Positions 53,582-63,633 of a DNA stretch of 64,000 nt are shown piece by piece (positions within the stretch are counted from its first letter, which is position 1; every line of letters starts with the position of its first letter). The notes beneath the pieces are model-generated. The model saw nothing but the letters and a program-made list of their open reading frames with translations. It searched no databases and had not been told where the DNA came from. A program made the translations under genes and the position numbers. This DNA is from Streptomyces sp. NBC_01689 (GTDB lineage: Bacteria; Actinomycetota; Actinomycetes; Streptomycetales; Streptomycetaceae). Where the stretch lies: contig NZ_CP109592.1 of NCBI RefSeq assembly GCF_036250675.1, forward strand, positions 6,882,001 through 6,946,000. The letters are read 5' to 3'.

Positions 53582-53640
53582 GACCGTCCCGACGGCACCC
53601 CGGGCCGCCGAGACCCTGCCGACGGTGCCCCCGCCCGCCG

Positions 53641-54924
53641 TCAGGACGGACTCAGGGACTCCGGAGCACGGGTGGCCCGCGCGGGCAGGGCCGGGGCCGG
53701 GTGCGTCACCGTGCCCCACCACAGCGCGCGGGCGGCCAGCAGCGCGGCGGCCACCAGCAGCCCGTCGCGGGCGGCGAGCAGGGTCACGCCCAGCCAGTCG
53801 CTGATCACCACATGCGAGAACCAGACCGGGAACTCCAGCACGGTCGCCGCGCAGGCGCCCAGCACCATCCCCACCGGGACCGCCATCCGGCTGCCGCGGA
53901 AGCACAGACAGACCGCGCCGGTTCCGACCAGCCACACCATGTACTGCGGGCTGATGACCCGGCTGGTGGCGGTGAACATCAGGACCGCCGTGAAGGCGGC
54001 GTCGGCGAGGGTGTGCGACCGCATGCGGCCGCTGCGCAGCCGCCACAGCAGCAGCCAGCCCAGGGCGGCCGCCGTGAGCGTCAGGGCCGCCGCGCTCACC
54101 AGGTCGACGTACGGGCCGAGAAACTCCACCGAACCGTAGTTGAGCAGCACCTGGCCGCTCCAGCCGAAGTGCCGGGCCACGTGGAAGACCAGGGAGCCCA
54201 GCGACTCCACCTCGGTGCCGCGGTCCCGCTGGGAGGCGAGAAAGGAGAAGGCACCCGGTATCACCGCCCAGAACAGCAGCGCGATCCCGCCCGCGGTCAC
54301 CGCCGCCGCGGCCCACGCGCGGCGCTTCACGGCTCCGGCGAGCAGCAGGACCGGCCACACCTTCAGCAGCGCCCCGAAACCCGCGAGAGCCCCCATCACG
54401 CGCGGGTGCCGGGCCCCCGCGAGCAGGGCCGCGACCGCCACCGCCGTCACCATCACGTCGTAGCGGGCGTAGACGGTCGGGCCGAGCAGCGGGAGGCCGG
54501 CCACCCACACCCAGGCACCGCGCGGCGTCCTGCCGGGGCGCACACCGGCGTACCGGAGCAGCGCGAACACCACCAGGTCGGCGAGGAGGGCCAGGACGAA
54601 GAAGGCGGACGGATAGTCGAGGAAGGGCAGCAGCGCGGGGGAGAGGATCGCGAGCGACGCGGCCGGCGGGTACTGCCAGGCCACGTCGTCGAGCGGGAAG
54701 GTGCCGGCGCGCAGGATCTCGTACCAGCCGTGGTAGATCACCGAGACGTCACCGGTGACGTCCGGGCCGGGCAGCACGAACACCCGGAGGACGACGAGCA
54801 GCACCACCAGCCTGGTCAGGCACCACGCCCCGAGCGGTCCGTACGGGAACCCCGCCCCCCTTGCGCCCTTCATGCCCACCTGGCCCTCGTCCGTCCCGGT
54901 CCGCGCGGTTTCGCGTGGGGCCAT
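53641..54924 (-). CDS. GT87-family membrane glycosyltransferase
   Basis: A 427-residue polytopic membrane protein with about ten helices, of the DUF2029/GT87 polyprenyl-phosphate mannosyltransferase family known from mycobacterial phosphatidylinositol mannoside and lipomannan synthesis. Acidic DVTGDVSVIYHGWYE lies in the first external loop, where the catalytic Asp is expected. The ATG at 54924 is used; an ATG at 54873 with AGGTGGG upstream is an equally good alternative. It is divergent from the PimB-like gene across 100 bp, suggesting shared use in mannolipid assembly. Confidence 0.85.
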   Translation of the reverse strand: MAPRETARTGTDEGQVGMKGARGAGFPYGPLGAWCLTRLVVLLVVLRVFVLPGPDVTGDVSVIYHGWYEILRAGTFPLDDVAWQYPPAASLAILSPALLPFLDYPSAFFVLALLADLVVFALLRYAGVRPGRTPRGAWVWVAGLPLLGPTVYARYDVMVTAVAVAALLAGARHPRVMGALAGFGALLKVWPVLLLAGAVKRRAWAAAAVTAGGIALLFWAVIPGAFSFLASQRDRGTEVESLGSLVFHVARHFGWSGQVLLNYGSVEFLGPYVDLVSAAALTLTAAALGWLLLWRLRSGRMRSHTLADAAFTAVLMFTATSRVISPQYMVWLVGTGAVCLCFRGSRMAVPVGMVLGACAATVLEFPVWFSHVVISDWLGVTLLAARDGLLVAAALLAARALWWGTVTHPAPALPARATRAPESLSPS

Positions 54925-55024
54925 GATGGCGGGCCGCACCGGGCGAGAGCCACGAAGCGGGGCCGTGCGCCGGGGAGTGTGCCGGACGCGAACGGCCGGC
55001 GGGGTTCCGTTACTGTCGGGCCCG

Positions 55025-56167
55025 ATGCACAAGACCCTGATCGTGACCAACGACTTCCCGCCCCGCCCCGGGGGCATCCAGGCGTTCCTGCACAACATGG
55101 CGCTGCGCCTGGACCCCGAGCGGCTCGTCGTCTACGCCTCCACCTGGAAGCGCGACCGGGAGGGTGCCGAGGCGACGGCGGCCTTCGACGCCGAGCAGCC
55201 CTTCACCGTCGTCCGCGACCGTACGACGATGCTCCTGCCGACGCCGGGCGTCACTCGCCGGGCCGTCGGGCTGCTGCGCGAACACGGCTGCACGTCGGTG
55301 TGGTTCGGGGCGGCGGCCCCGCTCGGCCTGATGGCGCCCGCGCTGCGCCGGGCGGGTGCCCGCCGGCTGGTGGCGACCACGCACGGTCACGAGGCCGGCT
55401 GGGCTCAACTGCCGGCCGCGCGCGGTCTGTTGCGGCGGATCGGGGACTCCACGGACACCATCACGTATCTGGGGGAGTACACGCGCTCGCGGATCGCCTC
55501 CGCGCTGAGCCCGGAAGCGGCCGCGCGCATGGTCCAGCTGCCGCCGGGCGTCGACGAGAAGACCTTCCACCCCGGTTCGGGCGGCGCCGAGGTCAGGGCC
55601 CGGCTCGGGCTGACGGACCGCCCGGTGGTGGTCTGCGTCTCCCGCCTGGTCCCGCGCAAGGGGCAGGACACGCTCATCCTCGCCATGCCGCGCATCCTCG
55701 CCGCGCAGCCGGAGGCGGTGCTGCTGATCGTCGGCGGTGGGCCGTACGAGAAGGAGCTGCGCGAGCTGGCGCACCGGACGGGTGTCGCCGACGCCGTCCG
55801 CTTCACCGGCCCGGTGCCCTGGTCGGAGCTGCCGGCGCACTACGGTGCGGGGGACGTCTTCGCGATGCCGTGCCGTACCCGCCGGGGCGGTCTGGACGTC
55901 GAGGGCCTCGGGATCGTCTACCTGGAGGCGTCCGCGACGGGCCTGCCGGTCGTCGCCGGCGACTCGGGCGGCGCGCCCGACGCGGTCCTCGACGGAGAGA
56001 CGGGCTGGGTGGTGCGGGGCGGCTCTCCGGACGACGCGGCCGACCGCATTGCCACCCTCCTCGCCGACCCGGAACTCCGCCGCCGCATGGGCGAACGGGG
56101 CCGGGCCTGGATCGAGGAGAAATGGCGCTGGGACCTCCTGTCGGAACACCTCAAGACCCTCCTGTAG
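55025..56167 (+). CDS. GT4 mannosyltransferase, PimB-like
   Basis: A 380-residue GT-B fold enzyme close to actinobacterial PimB', which adds the second mannose to phosphatidylinositol monomannoside. Landmarks are FPPRPGGIQAF at the start (donor-loop glycines), VSRLVPRKGQD, and the EX7E motif in EGLGIVYLEA. The ATG at 55025 follows TACTGT by eight bases (leaderless); the open frame extends upstream to 54755 as low-complexity sequence. Its product is probably a membrane mannolipid, made with the divergent GT87 protein. Confidence 0.9.
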   Translation: MHKTLIVTNDFPPRPGGIQAFLHNMALRLDPERLVVYASTWKRDREGAEATAAFDAEQPFTVVRDRTTMLLPTPGVTRRAVGLLREHGCTSVWFGAAAPLGLMAPALRRAGARRLVATTHGHEAGWAQLPAARGLLRRIGDSTDTITYLGEYTRSRIASALSPEAAARMVQLPPGVDEKTFHPGSGGAEVRARLGLTDRPVVVCVSRLVPRKGQDTLILAMPRILAAQPEAVLLIVGGGPYEKELRELAHRTGVADAVRFTGPVPWSELPAHYGAGDVFAMPCRTRRGGLDVEGLGIVYLEASATGLPVVAGDSGGAPDAVLDGETGWVVRGGSPDDAADRIATLLADPELRRRMGERGRAWIEEKWRWDLLSEHLKTLL

Positions 56168-56200
56168 CCCAACCGCCGGGAACCTCCCGCCCCACCAACT

Positions 56201-56490
56201 CCCCAAGGGGCGCGGGGAACTGCGCAATCCCTCCACGGACCCGCACGCACCCACAGCCGCCCCCACCAACTCCCCAAGGGACGCGGGGAACTGCGCGCCA
56301 AGCCCCCACGCTCCCGCACGTCTCCACGCACAGTGACTCCCACCCGCCCCTCAGGGGCGCGGGGAACTGCGCAATCCCTCCACGGACCCGCACGCACCCA
56401 CAGGCGCTCCCGTCAACTCCCCAAGGGGCGCGGGGAACTGCGCGCCAAGCCCCCACGCTCCCGCAGGACTCCCCGCACAGTGACCCTCAC
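56201..56490 (+). repeat. Array of four extragenic hairpin repeats in two 146-bp units
   Basis: Cores at 56201, 56272, 56347 and 56419, each about CCCCAAGGGG followed by CGCGGGGAACTGCGC. Cores 1 and 3 are followed by the same AATCCCTCCACGGACC text, and cores 2 and 4 by GCCAAGCCCCCACGCTC, so a two-core unit was duplicated in tandem. It occupies nearly all of 56168-56550; no gene. Confidence 0.85.
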
Positions 56491-56532
56491 CCCCTCGAAA
56501 TCCGGGCGAAGCCCCTAGGCGGAAGGCAATAA

Positions 56533-58200
<1,668 letters not shown>

Positions 58201-58280
58201 GAGCCGTGCGGCAGCAGGGCCGTGGAGACCGTGGAACTCCGAGGCCCTAGGGCAGGACGTCCGAGCCGGACCCGCCGGGG

Positions 58281-60077
58281 TCAGCCCCCGTAGATCGCCT
58301 CGATCTCGTCCGCGTAGTCCTTCGCCACCACGTTGCGCTTGAGCTTCAGGGACGGCGTCAGGTGGCCCGACTCCTCGCTGAACTGGGAGGACAGAATGCG
58401 GAACTTCCGCACCGATTCCGCCTTCGACACCGCGGCGTTGCCGTCGTCCACCGCGTCCTGGATCGCCCGTACGAGATCCGGGTCCTCGCGCAGCGACGCC
58501 GCGGTGGAACCCGCCGGTTTGCCGTGCTCCTGGCACCAGCGGCCCAGGAACTCCTCGTCGACGGTGACCAGCGCGCCGACGAACGGGCGCCCGTCTCCGA
58601 CCACCATGCACTCCGCGACCAGCGCGTGCGCGCGGATGCGGTCCTCGATCACGGCCGGGGCGACGTTCTTGCCGCCCGCGGTGACGATGATCTCCTTCTT
58701 GCGGCCGGTGATCCGGAGGTAGCCGTCCTCGTCCAGGGTGCCGATGTCGCCCGTGTGGAACCAGCCGTCGGCCAGCGCCTCCGCGGTGGCGGCCTCGTTG
58801 TTCCAGTACCCCTTGAACAGGTGCTCACCGTGCAGCAGCACCTCGCCGTCGTCCGCGATGCGGATCACGGAACCCGGCAGCGGCTGGCCGACCGTGCCGA
58901 TCTTCGTCCGGTCCCAGGGGTTGAAGGCGGTGGCCGCGCAGGACTCCGTCAGGCCGTAGCCCTCCAGGACCGTGAAGCCGATGCCGCGGAAGAAGTGCCC
59001 GAGCCGCTCGCCGAGCGGGGCACCGCCGGAGATGGCGTACTCGCCGCGACCGCCCAGCACCGCGCGCAGCTTGCTGTAGACCAGCTTGTCGAAGGTCCGG
59101 TACTTGATCTTCAGGCCGAGCGACGGGCCCGACGGGGTGTCCAGCGCGCGGCTGTACGCGATCGCCGTGTCCGCGGCCTTGTCGAAGATCTTGCCCTTGC
59201 CGTCCGCCTGCGCCTTGGCGCGCGCCGAGTTGTAGACCTTCTCGAAGACGCGCGGCACACCGAGGATCAGCGTCGGCCGGAAAGCCGCCAGCTCGTCGGT
59301 GAGGTTCTTGATGTCCGGGACACAGCCCAGCTTGATCGGCGCCATCATCGGCGCGACCTGCACGAGACGGCCGAAGACGTGGGCGAGGGGGAGGAACAGC
59401 AGCACGGAGCACTCGCCCGTACGGAACAGCGGACGCAGCCGCTCCACGATGTTGCCGCACTCCGCGAAGAAGGCGCGGTGGGTGAGGACACAGCCCTTCG
59501 GACGGCCGGTCGTACCGCTCGTGTAGACGATGGTCGCCGGATCGTCGGCCTTCGCCAGCGAGCTGCGCTCCTCGACGGTGGCGTCACTGACGTCCCGCCC
59601 GGCCCGGCCCAGCTCCTCCACTCCGCCGCCCTCGATCTGCCACACGTGCTTGAGGGCGGGCAGCCGGTCGCGCACCGACTCCACGGCGGCCGCGTGCGCC
59701 GGCAGCTCGACGACGCAGGCGGTCGCGCCCGAGTCGCCGAGTATCCACTGCACCTGCTCGGCGGAGCTGGTCTCGTACACCGGCACGGTGACGCCGCCCG
59801 CGCTCCAGATGGCGAAGTCGAGCAGCGTCCACTCGTAGCGTGTACGGGACATCAGGCCGACCCGGTCGCCGGGCTGCACGCCCGAGGCGATCAGTCCCTT
59901 GGCCGCGGCCCGTACCTCGGCGAGGAACACCGTGGCGGTGACGTCCGTCCACGTGCCGCCCACCTTGCGGGCGATGACGGCGACGTCGGGATGCTGCGCG
60001 GCGTTTCTGCGGACGATGTCGGTCAGGTTTCCGTCCGCAGGGACCTCGTACAAAGCCGGAAGGCTGAACTCGCGCAA
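58281..60077 (-). CDS. Long-chain fatty acid-CoA ligase (FadD15-like)
   Basis: A 598-residue AMP-forming synthetase that activates fatty acids. Motifs are intact: YTSGTTGRPKG (P-loop), YGLTESCAATAFN and the hinge TGRKKEII. The start codon is TTG at 60077, with GAGGAG eight to nine bases upstream, one of the few TTG starts here. It converges with the cholesterol oxidase gene across 80 bp containing a weak AGGGCC/GGCCCT hairpin. The 296-bp upstream gap holds divergent promoters with no gene. Confidence 0.93.
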   Translation of the reverse strand: MREFSLPALYEVPADGNLTDIVRRNAAQHPDVAVIARKVGGTWTDVTATVFLAEVRAAAKGLIASGVQPGDRVGLMSRTRYEWTLLDFAIWSAGGVTVPVYETSSAEQVQWILGDSGATACVVELPAHAAAVESVRDRLPALKHVWQIEGGGVEELGRAGRDVSDATVEERSSLAKADDPATIVYTSGTTGRPKGCVLTHRAFFAECGNIVERLRPLFRTGECSVLLFLPLAHVFGRLVQVAPMMAPIKLGCVPDIKNLTDELAAFRPTLILGVPRVFEKVYNSARAKAQADGKGKIFDKAADTAIAYSRALDTPSGPSLGLKIKYRTFDKLVYSKLRAVLGGRGEYAISGGAPLGERLGHFFRGIGFTVLEGYGLTESCAATAFNPWDRTKIGTVGQPLPGSVIRIADDGEVLLHGEHLFKGYWNNEAATAEALADGWFHTGDIGTLDEDGYLRITGRKKEIIVTAGGKNVAPAVIEDRIRAHALVAECMVVGDGRPFVGALVTVDEEFLGRWCQEHGKPAGSTAASLREDPDLVRAIQDAVDDGNAAVSKAESVRKFRILSSQFSEESGHLTPSLKLKRNVVAKDYADEIEAIYGG

Positions 60078-60373
60078 GACTGCTGCTCCTCATAGGGCGC
60101 CGGCGCCACGACTCTGTGTGATGCGACGGTGCGGTCCAAGGCTCGGGCAGGCACTCGGGAAGACCGTTGTTGAATTCCTGAGTACGACTGGACTGCCCGG
60201 ACGTTACCCACCGGTACGGCTGTTTCGATAGGGGGTCCCGGCGAGATGTTCCCTGCGTCACACAGGTTGACGTTCCTTCGCGCACAGTAGTCCACGCCCT
60301 TCTCGGCATGCCAGTAACCGCAGGTCCGACCGCCTCTGTTCACGTTTGCCGCACAGGCCTACGCTTGATCGCC

Positions 60374-61171
60374 ATGGCACCCACACCAGGCGGTAACCGC
60401 AGGACGCGCATTCACGTGGTGAGTGACGTGCACGGCAACGCGCGTGACCTCGCCCGGGCCGGCGAGGGCGCCGACGCCCTGATCTGCCTCGGTGACCTGG
60501 TGCTCTTCCTCGACTACGCCGACCACTCGCGGGGCATCTTCCCCGACCTCTTCGGCACGGAGAACGCCGACCGGCTGGTCGAGCTGCGCACCGCCCGCCG
60601 CTTCACGGAGGCGCGCGAGTTCGGGGCGCGGCTGTGGTCCGGCGTGGGCACGGACCGCTTCACGGCCATCGAGAAGGCCGTGCGCAGGCAGTACGCCGAG
60701 CTGTTCGCCGCGTTCCCGACACCGACGTACGCCACCTACGGCAATGTCGACATGCCCGCGCTGTGGGCCGAGTACGCCCGACCCGGCACCACCGTCCTCG
60801 ACGGCGAGCGGGTCGAGATCGCCGGCCGGGTCTTCGGCTTCGTCGGCGGCGGACTGCGCACCCCCATGCGCACCCCCTACGAGATCAGCGACGAGGAGTA
60901 CGCGGCGAAGATCGAGGCGGTCGGCGAGGTCGACGTGCTGTGCACCCACATCCCGCCGGAGGTGCCCGATCTGATGTACGACACCGTGGCGCGCCGCTTC
61001 GAACGCGGGTCCCGCGCCCTGCTCGACGCGATCCGGCGCACCCGCCCCCGCTACGCGCTCTTCGGCCACGTCCACCAGCCGCTCGTCCGGCGGATGCGGA
61101 TCGGCGCGACGGAGTGCGTGAACGTGGGCCACTTCGCCGGGTCGGGCAGGCCCTGGGCGCTGGAATGGTGA
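60374..61171 (+). CDS. Metallophosphoesterase
   Basis: A 265-residue calcineurin-like phosphoesterase. Metal-binding motifs are SDVHGN, ICLGDL, YGNVDMP (GNxD instead of GNHE), CTHIPPE and FGHVHQP. The ATG at 60374 follows TACGCT by eight bases (leaderless), and the open frame upstream to 60308 is not family-like. It is the first of four plus-strand genes leading to glkA; the substrate is unknown. Confidence 0.9.
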   Translation: MAPTPGGNRRTRIHVVSDVHGNARDLARAGEGADALICLGDLVLFLDYADHSRGIFPDLFGTENADRLVELRTARRFTEAREFGARLWSGVGTDRFTAIEKAVRRQYAELFAAFPTPTYATYGNVDMPALWAEYARPGTTVLDGERVEIAGRVFGFVGGGLRTPMRTPYEISDEEYAAKIEAVGEVDVLCTHIPPEVPDLMYDTVARRFERGSRALLDAIRRTRPRYALFGHVHQPLVRRMRIGATECVNVGHFAGSGRPWALEW

Positions 61172-61278
61172 ACCCCAGGTGGGGTGGCAAGGGTCGGCCC
61201 GGCGCGCGGTAGCCTTCACGCTGCACACTCGTGCGCACCACCCTCCCTCACCGGACCGCACCTGGAGGAGCCACGGCG

Positions 61279-61725
61279 ATGGCGGAACACACCAGCTCGA
61301 GCATCACGATCGAGGCGGCACCGGCTGACGTCATGGCGGTCATCGCCGACTTCGCCCGCTACCCGGACTGGACCGGCGAGGTGAAGGAGGCCGAGGTGCT
61401 CGGCACGGACGGGCAGGGCCGCGCCGAGCAGGTGCGTCTCGTCATGGACGCCGGCGCCATCAAGGACGACCAGACCCTCGGGTACACCTGGACCGGCGAC
61501 CACGAGGTCTCCTGGACCCTGGTCAAGTCCCAGATGCTGCGCTCCCTGGACGGCTCGTACCTCCTGGCGCCGGCGGGCGCCGGTGCCACCGAGGTCACCT
61601 ACCGGCTGACGGTCGACGTCAAGATCCCCATGCTGGGCATGATCAAGCGCAAGGCCGAGAAGGTCATCATCGACCGGGCCCTGGCGGGTCTGAAGAAGCG
61701 GGTGGAATCGGGCGAGGCGGGCTGA
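61279..61725 (+). CDS. SRPBCC/START-like protein
   Basis: A 148-residue soluble protein with the helix-grip fold of polyketide cyclase/START proteins. It starts MAEHTSSSITIEAAPADVMA and contains FARYPDWTGEVKEAEVLG, the typical YPDW segment. Such proteins hold hydrophobic ligands. GGAGGAG precedes the ATG by eight bases. Ligand unknown; it lies 157 bp before the ArsA-like gene, next to tandem repeats. Confidence 0.88.
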   Translation: MAEHTSSSITIEAAPADVMAVIADFARYPDWTGEVKEAEVLGTDGQGRAEQVRLVMDAGAIKDDQTLGYTWTGDHEVSWTLVKSQMLRSLDGSYLLAPAGAGATEVTYRLTVDVKIPMLGMIKRKAEKVIIDRALAGLKKRVESGEAG

Positions 61726-61757
61726 CCCCGTCCGCGGCCGGGCCGCACCGGGTGGCC

Positions 61758-61845
61758 CGGTGACGGGCCGCCGGGCGGTTCCCGGGAGCGGACGGGTGAC
61801 GGGCCGCCGCGCGGTTCCGGGGAGCGGACGGGTGACGGGGCGGGA
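61758..61845. repeat. 36-bp tandem repeat, 2.4 copies
   Basis: Units beginning TGACGGGCCGCCG at 61761 and 61797, with a partial third at 61833; the copies differ at a few positions. It ends 37 bp before the ArsA-like start. Confidence 0.75.
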
Positions 61846-61881
61846 CGGCGGGGGTGCCGGGCGCGGGTAGCGTTCCCTCCC

Positions 61882-63051
61882 ATGCGCACCATCCTGATCA
61901 CCGGCTCCGGCGGCACCGGCCGTACGACCCTCGCGGCGGCCACCGCGCTGAAGGCCGCGGGCGCCGGCACCCGCACCCTGCTGCTGAGCGCCGACCGCGC
62001 CGACACCCTCGGCGCCGCGCTGGGCACCCGCACCGGCGCGGAGCCCGTCGAAGCCGCCCCCGGCCTCACCGCCTGGCGTCCCGACGCGACCGAACGCTTC
62101 CGCGAGGACCTCGCCGCCTTCCAGGACCGCGCGACCACCGCCCTCGATCTGCTCGGCGCCGCCCGGCTGGACGCCGAGGAGCTCACCCCGCTGCCCGGCG
62201 CCGAGGAACTGGCCCTGCTGCGCGCCCTGCGCGACGCGGCGACCTCGGAGAGGTACGACCTCCTGGTCGTCGACCTCCCCCCGACCCCCGAGGCTCTCGC
62301 CCTGCTGGCGCTCCCCGAGGAACTGCGCCGCTATCTGCGCCGGCTGCTCCCCGCGGAACGCCAGGCCGCCCGCGCCCTGCGGCCCGTCCTCGGCCGGCTC
62401 GCCGGGGTCCCGATGCCCGCCGAGTGGCTCTACGAGACGGCGGCGCGCTGGGACGGGGAGCTGGCCGCCGTGGAAGCGGTCGTCGGGGACCGCGCCACGA
62501 CCGTACGGGTGGTCGCCGAACCCGGACCGGCCGGCACCGACGCCGTCCGCACCGCCGTCACCGGCTTCGCGCTGCGCGGTCTGCGCGTCGAGACACTGCT
62601 CGCCAACCGCGTGCTGCCCGCCGCCACCCCGGACGCCTGGCTGGGCGCCCTCGCCGCGCAGCAGCACAAGGCGCTCGACGAATGGCGGGAGACGTACACC
62701 GTCCACGAGACCGCGCACCTGGGCCGCGATCCGCGCGGCGCCGACGACCTCGGCGCGCTCCCGGTGCCGGGTGTCAACGAGACGCCGCCCCCGGTCGAGT
62801 GGCCCGTCCTCGACCACCTCGCCGACGACGGCGTCCTCGTGTGGCACATCCCGCTCCCCGGCGCGATACGCGAGGAACTGGACCTGATCCGCAGGGGCGA
62901 CGAACTGGTCCTCACCGTGGGGCAGTTCCGCCGGATCGTGCCGCTGCCGTCCGCCCTGCGCCGCTGTGGCGTGGACGGTGCCGCGCTGCGTGAGGGGGAA
63001 CTGCGGATCCGTTTCGCCCCGGACCCCGATCTGTGGCCGCGCGCACGGTGA
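61882..63051 (+). CDS. ArsA/GET3-like ATPase with altered P-loop
   Basis: A 389-residue protein of the ArsA/Get3 SIMIBI family. The deviant Walker A motif, normally KGGxGKT, reads GSGGTGRTT at residues 8-16, so both the signature lysine and the P-loop lysine are replaced (Ser and Arg). Switch-like YDLLVVDLPPTPEALALL is intact and the closing region has the family's hydrophobic groove segments. ATP hydrolysis may be weak or lost. The ATG at 61882 follows TAGCGT by eight bases (leaderless). There is no second domain and no arsenic gene nearby, so an arsenite role is unlikely. Confidence 0.85.
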   Translation: MRTILITGSGGTGRTTLAAATALKAAGAGTRTLLLSADRADTLGAALGTRTGAEPVEAAPGLTAWRPDATERFREDLAAFQDRATTALDLLGAARLDAEELTPLPGAEELALLRALRDAATSERYDLLVVDLPPTPEALALLALPEELRRYLRRLLPAERQAARALRPVLGRLAGVPMPAEWLYETAARWDGELAAVEAVVGDRATTVRVVAEPGPAGTDAVRTAVTGFALRGLRVETLLANRVLPAATPDAWLGALAAQQHKALDEWRETYTVHETAHLGRDPRGADDLGALPVPGVNETPPPVEWPVLDHLADDGVLVWHIPLPGAIREELDLIRRGDELVLTVGQFRRIVPLPSALRRCGVDGAALREGELRIRFAPDPDLWPRAR

Positions 63052-63108
63052 ACCGGGTACCCCTGTTCGGGTAACGTCGAAGGGAGGAACCGTAGGCAGG
63101 AGCCCGCC

Positions 63109-63579
63109 ATGAGCGAAGAGCGCCCCACGTCCGACGCCGCTCAGCAGGAGACGGTGGACGAAGCGCGCGTCAGCGACGCCGACGCCTGGGCGAAGGCGTG
63201 CGCCGAGGATCTCGCGGCGGAGAAGGCCCGCCGCCGCACCCAGTACGGGCCACCGCCGGGCTCCGCCTCCGAGGAACTGCGCAAGCTCGTCGACGCGGTC
63301 GCCGACAAACTGTCCGGACTGAACTCACCGCTGTTCGGCGCGATCGCCTCGGGCACCGCCCAGCAGATGGTCAGCCAGGTCGTGCAGCAGGCCAAGGCGG
63401 CCGTCGAACCCGTCATGGAACGCAACCCCGACGTCTTCGACCACCTCGCGGCCGCGGGCTCCGAGCTGCTCGCCGCGTACCGCTCGGCCGTCGAGGCGCA
63501 GGAACGGCGCTGGACGACCCGGGACACCGGCCCGCACGACGAGGGCACCGGTCCGGGGGAGCGGATTGACTTGGACTGA
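63109..63579 (+). CDS. DUF5304-like conserved hypothetical protein upstream of glkA
   Basis: A 156-residue acidic, helical, Ala/Glu-rich protein conserved immediately before glkA in Streptomyces (the S. coelicolor SCO2127 position). It has no membrane segment or known domain. AGGAG lies six bases before the ATG. It is 54 bp from glkA, so read-through from its promoter is likely. SCO2127 has been linked to glucose effects on secondary metabolism in S. coelicolor; the mechanism is not visible in the sequence. Confidence 0.88.
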   Translation: MSEERPTSDAAQQETVDEARVSDADAWAKACAEDLAAEKARRRTQYGPPPGSASEELRKLVDAVADKLSGLNSPLFGAIASGTAQQMVSQVVQQAKAAVEPVMERNPDVFDHLAAAGSELLAAYRSAVEAQERRWTTRDTGPHDEGTGPGERIDLD

Positions 63580-63633
63580 AGGCCGCTCGGGTACGGTTGG
63601 CCGTAGCGGGGCTCGACCGAAACTGAGGGATTC

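Noticed and set aside
61882..63051. Arsenite export ATPase
   Set aside because: No arsB, arsC or arsR nearby, only a single ATPase domain, and a defective P-loop.
63566..63597. glkA promoter TTGACT/TACGGT
   Set aside because: The spacer is 20 bp, too long for a standard promoter; kept only as a weak possibility.
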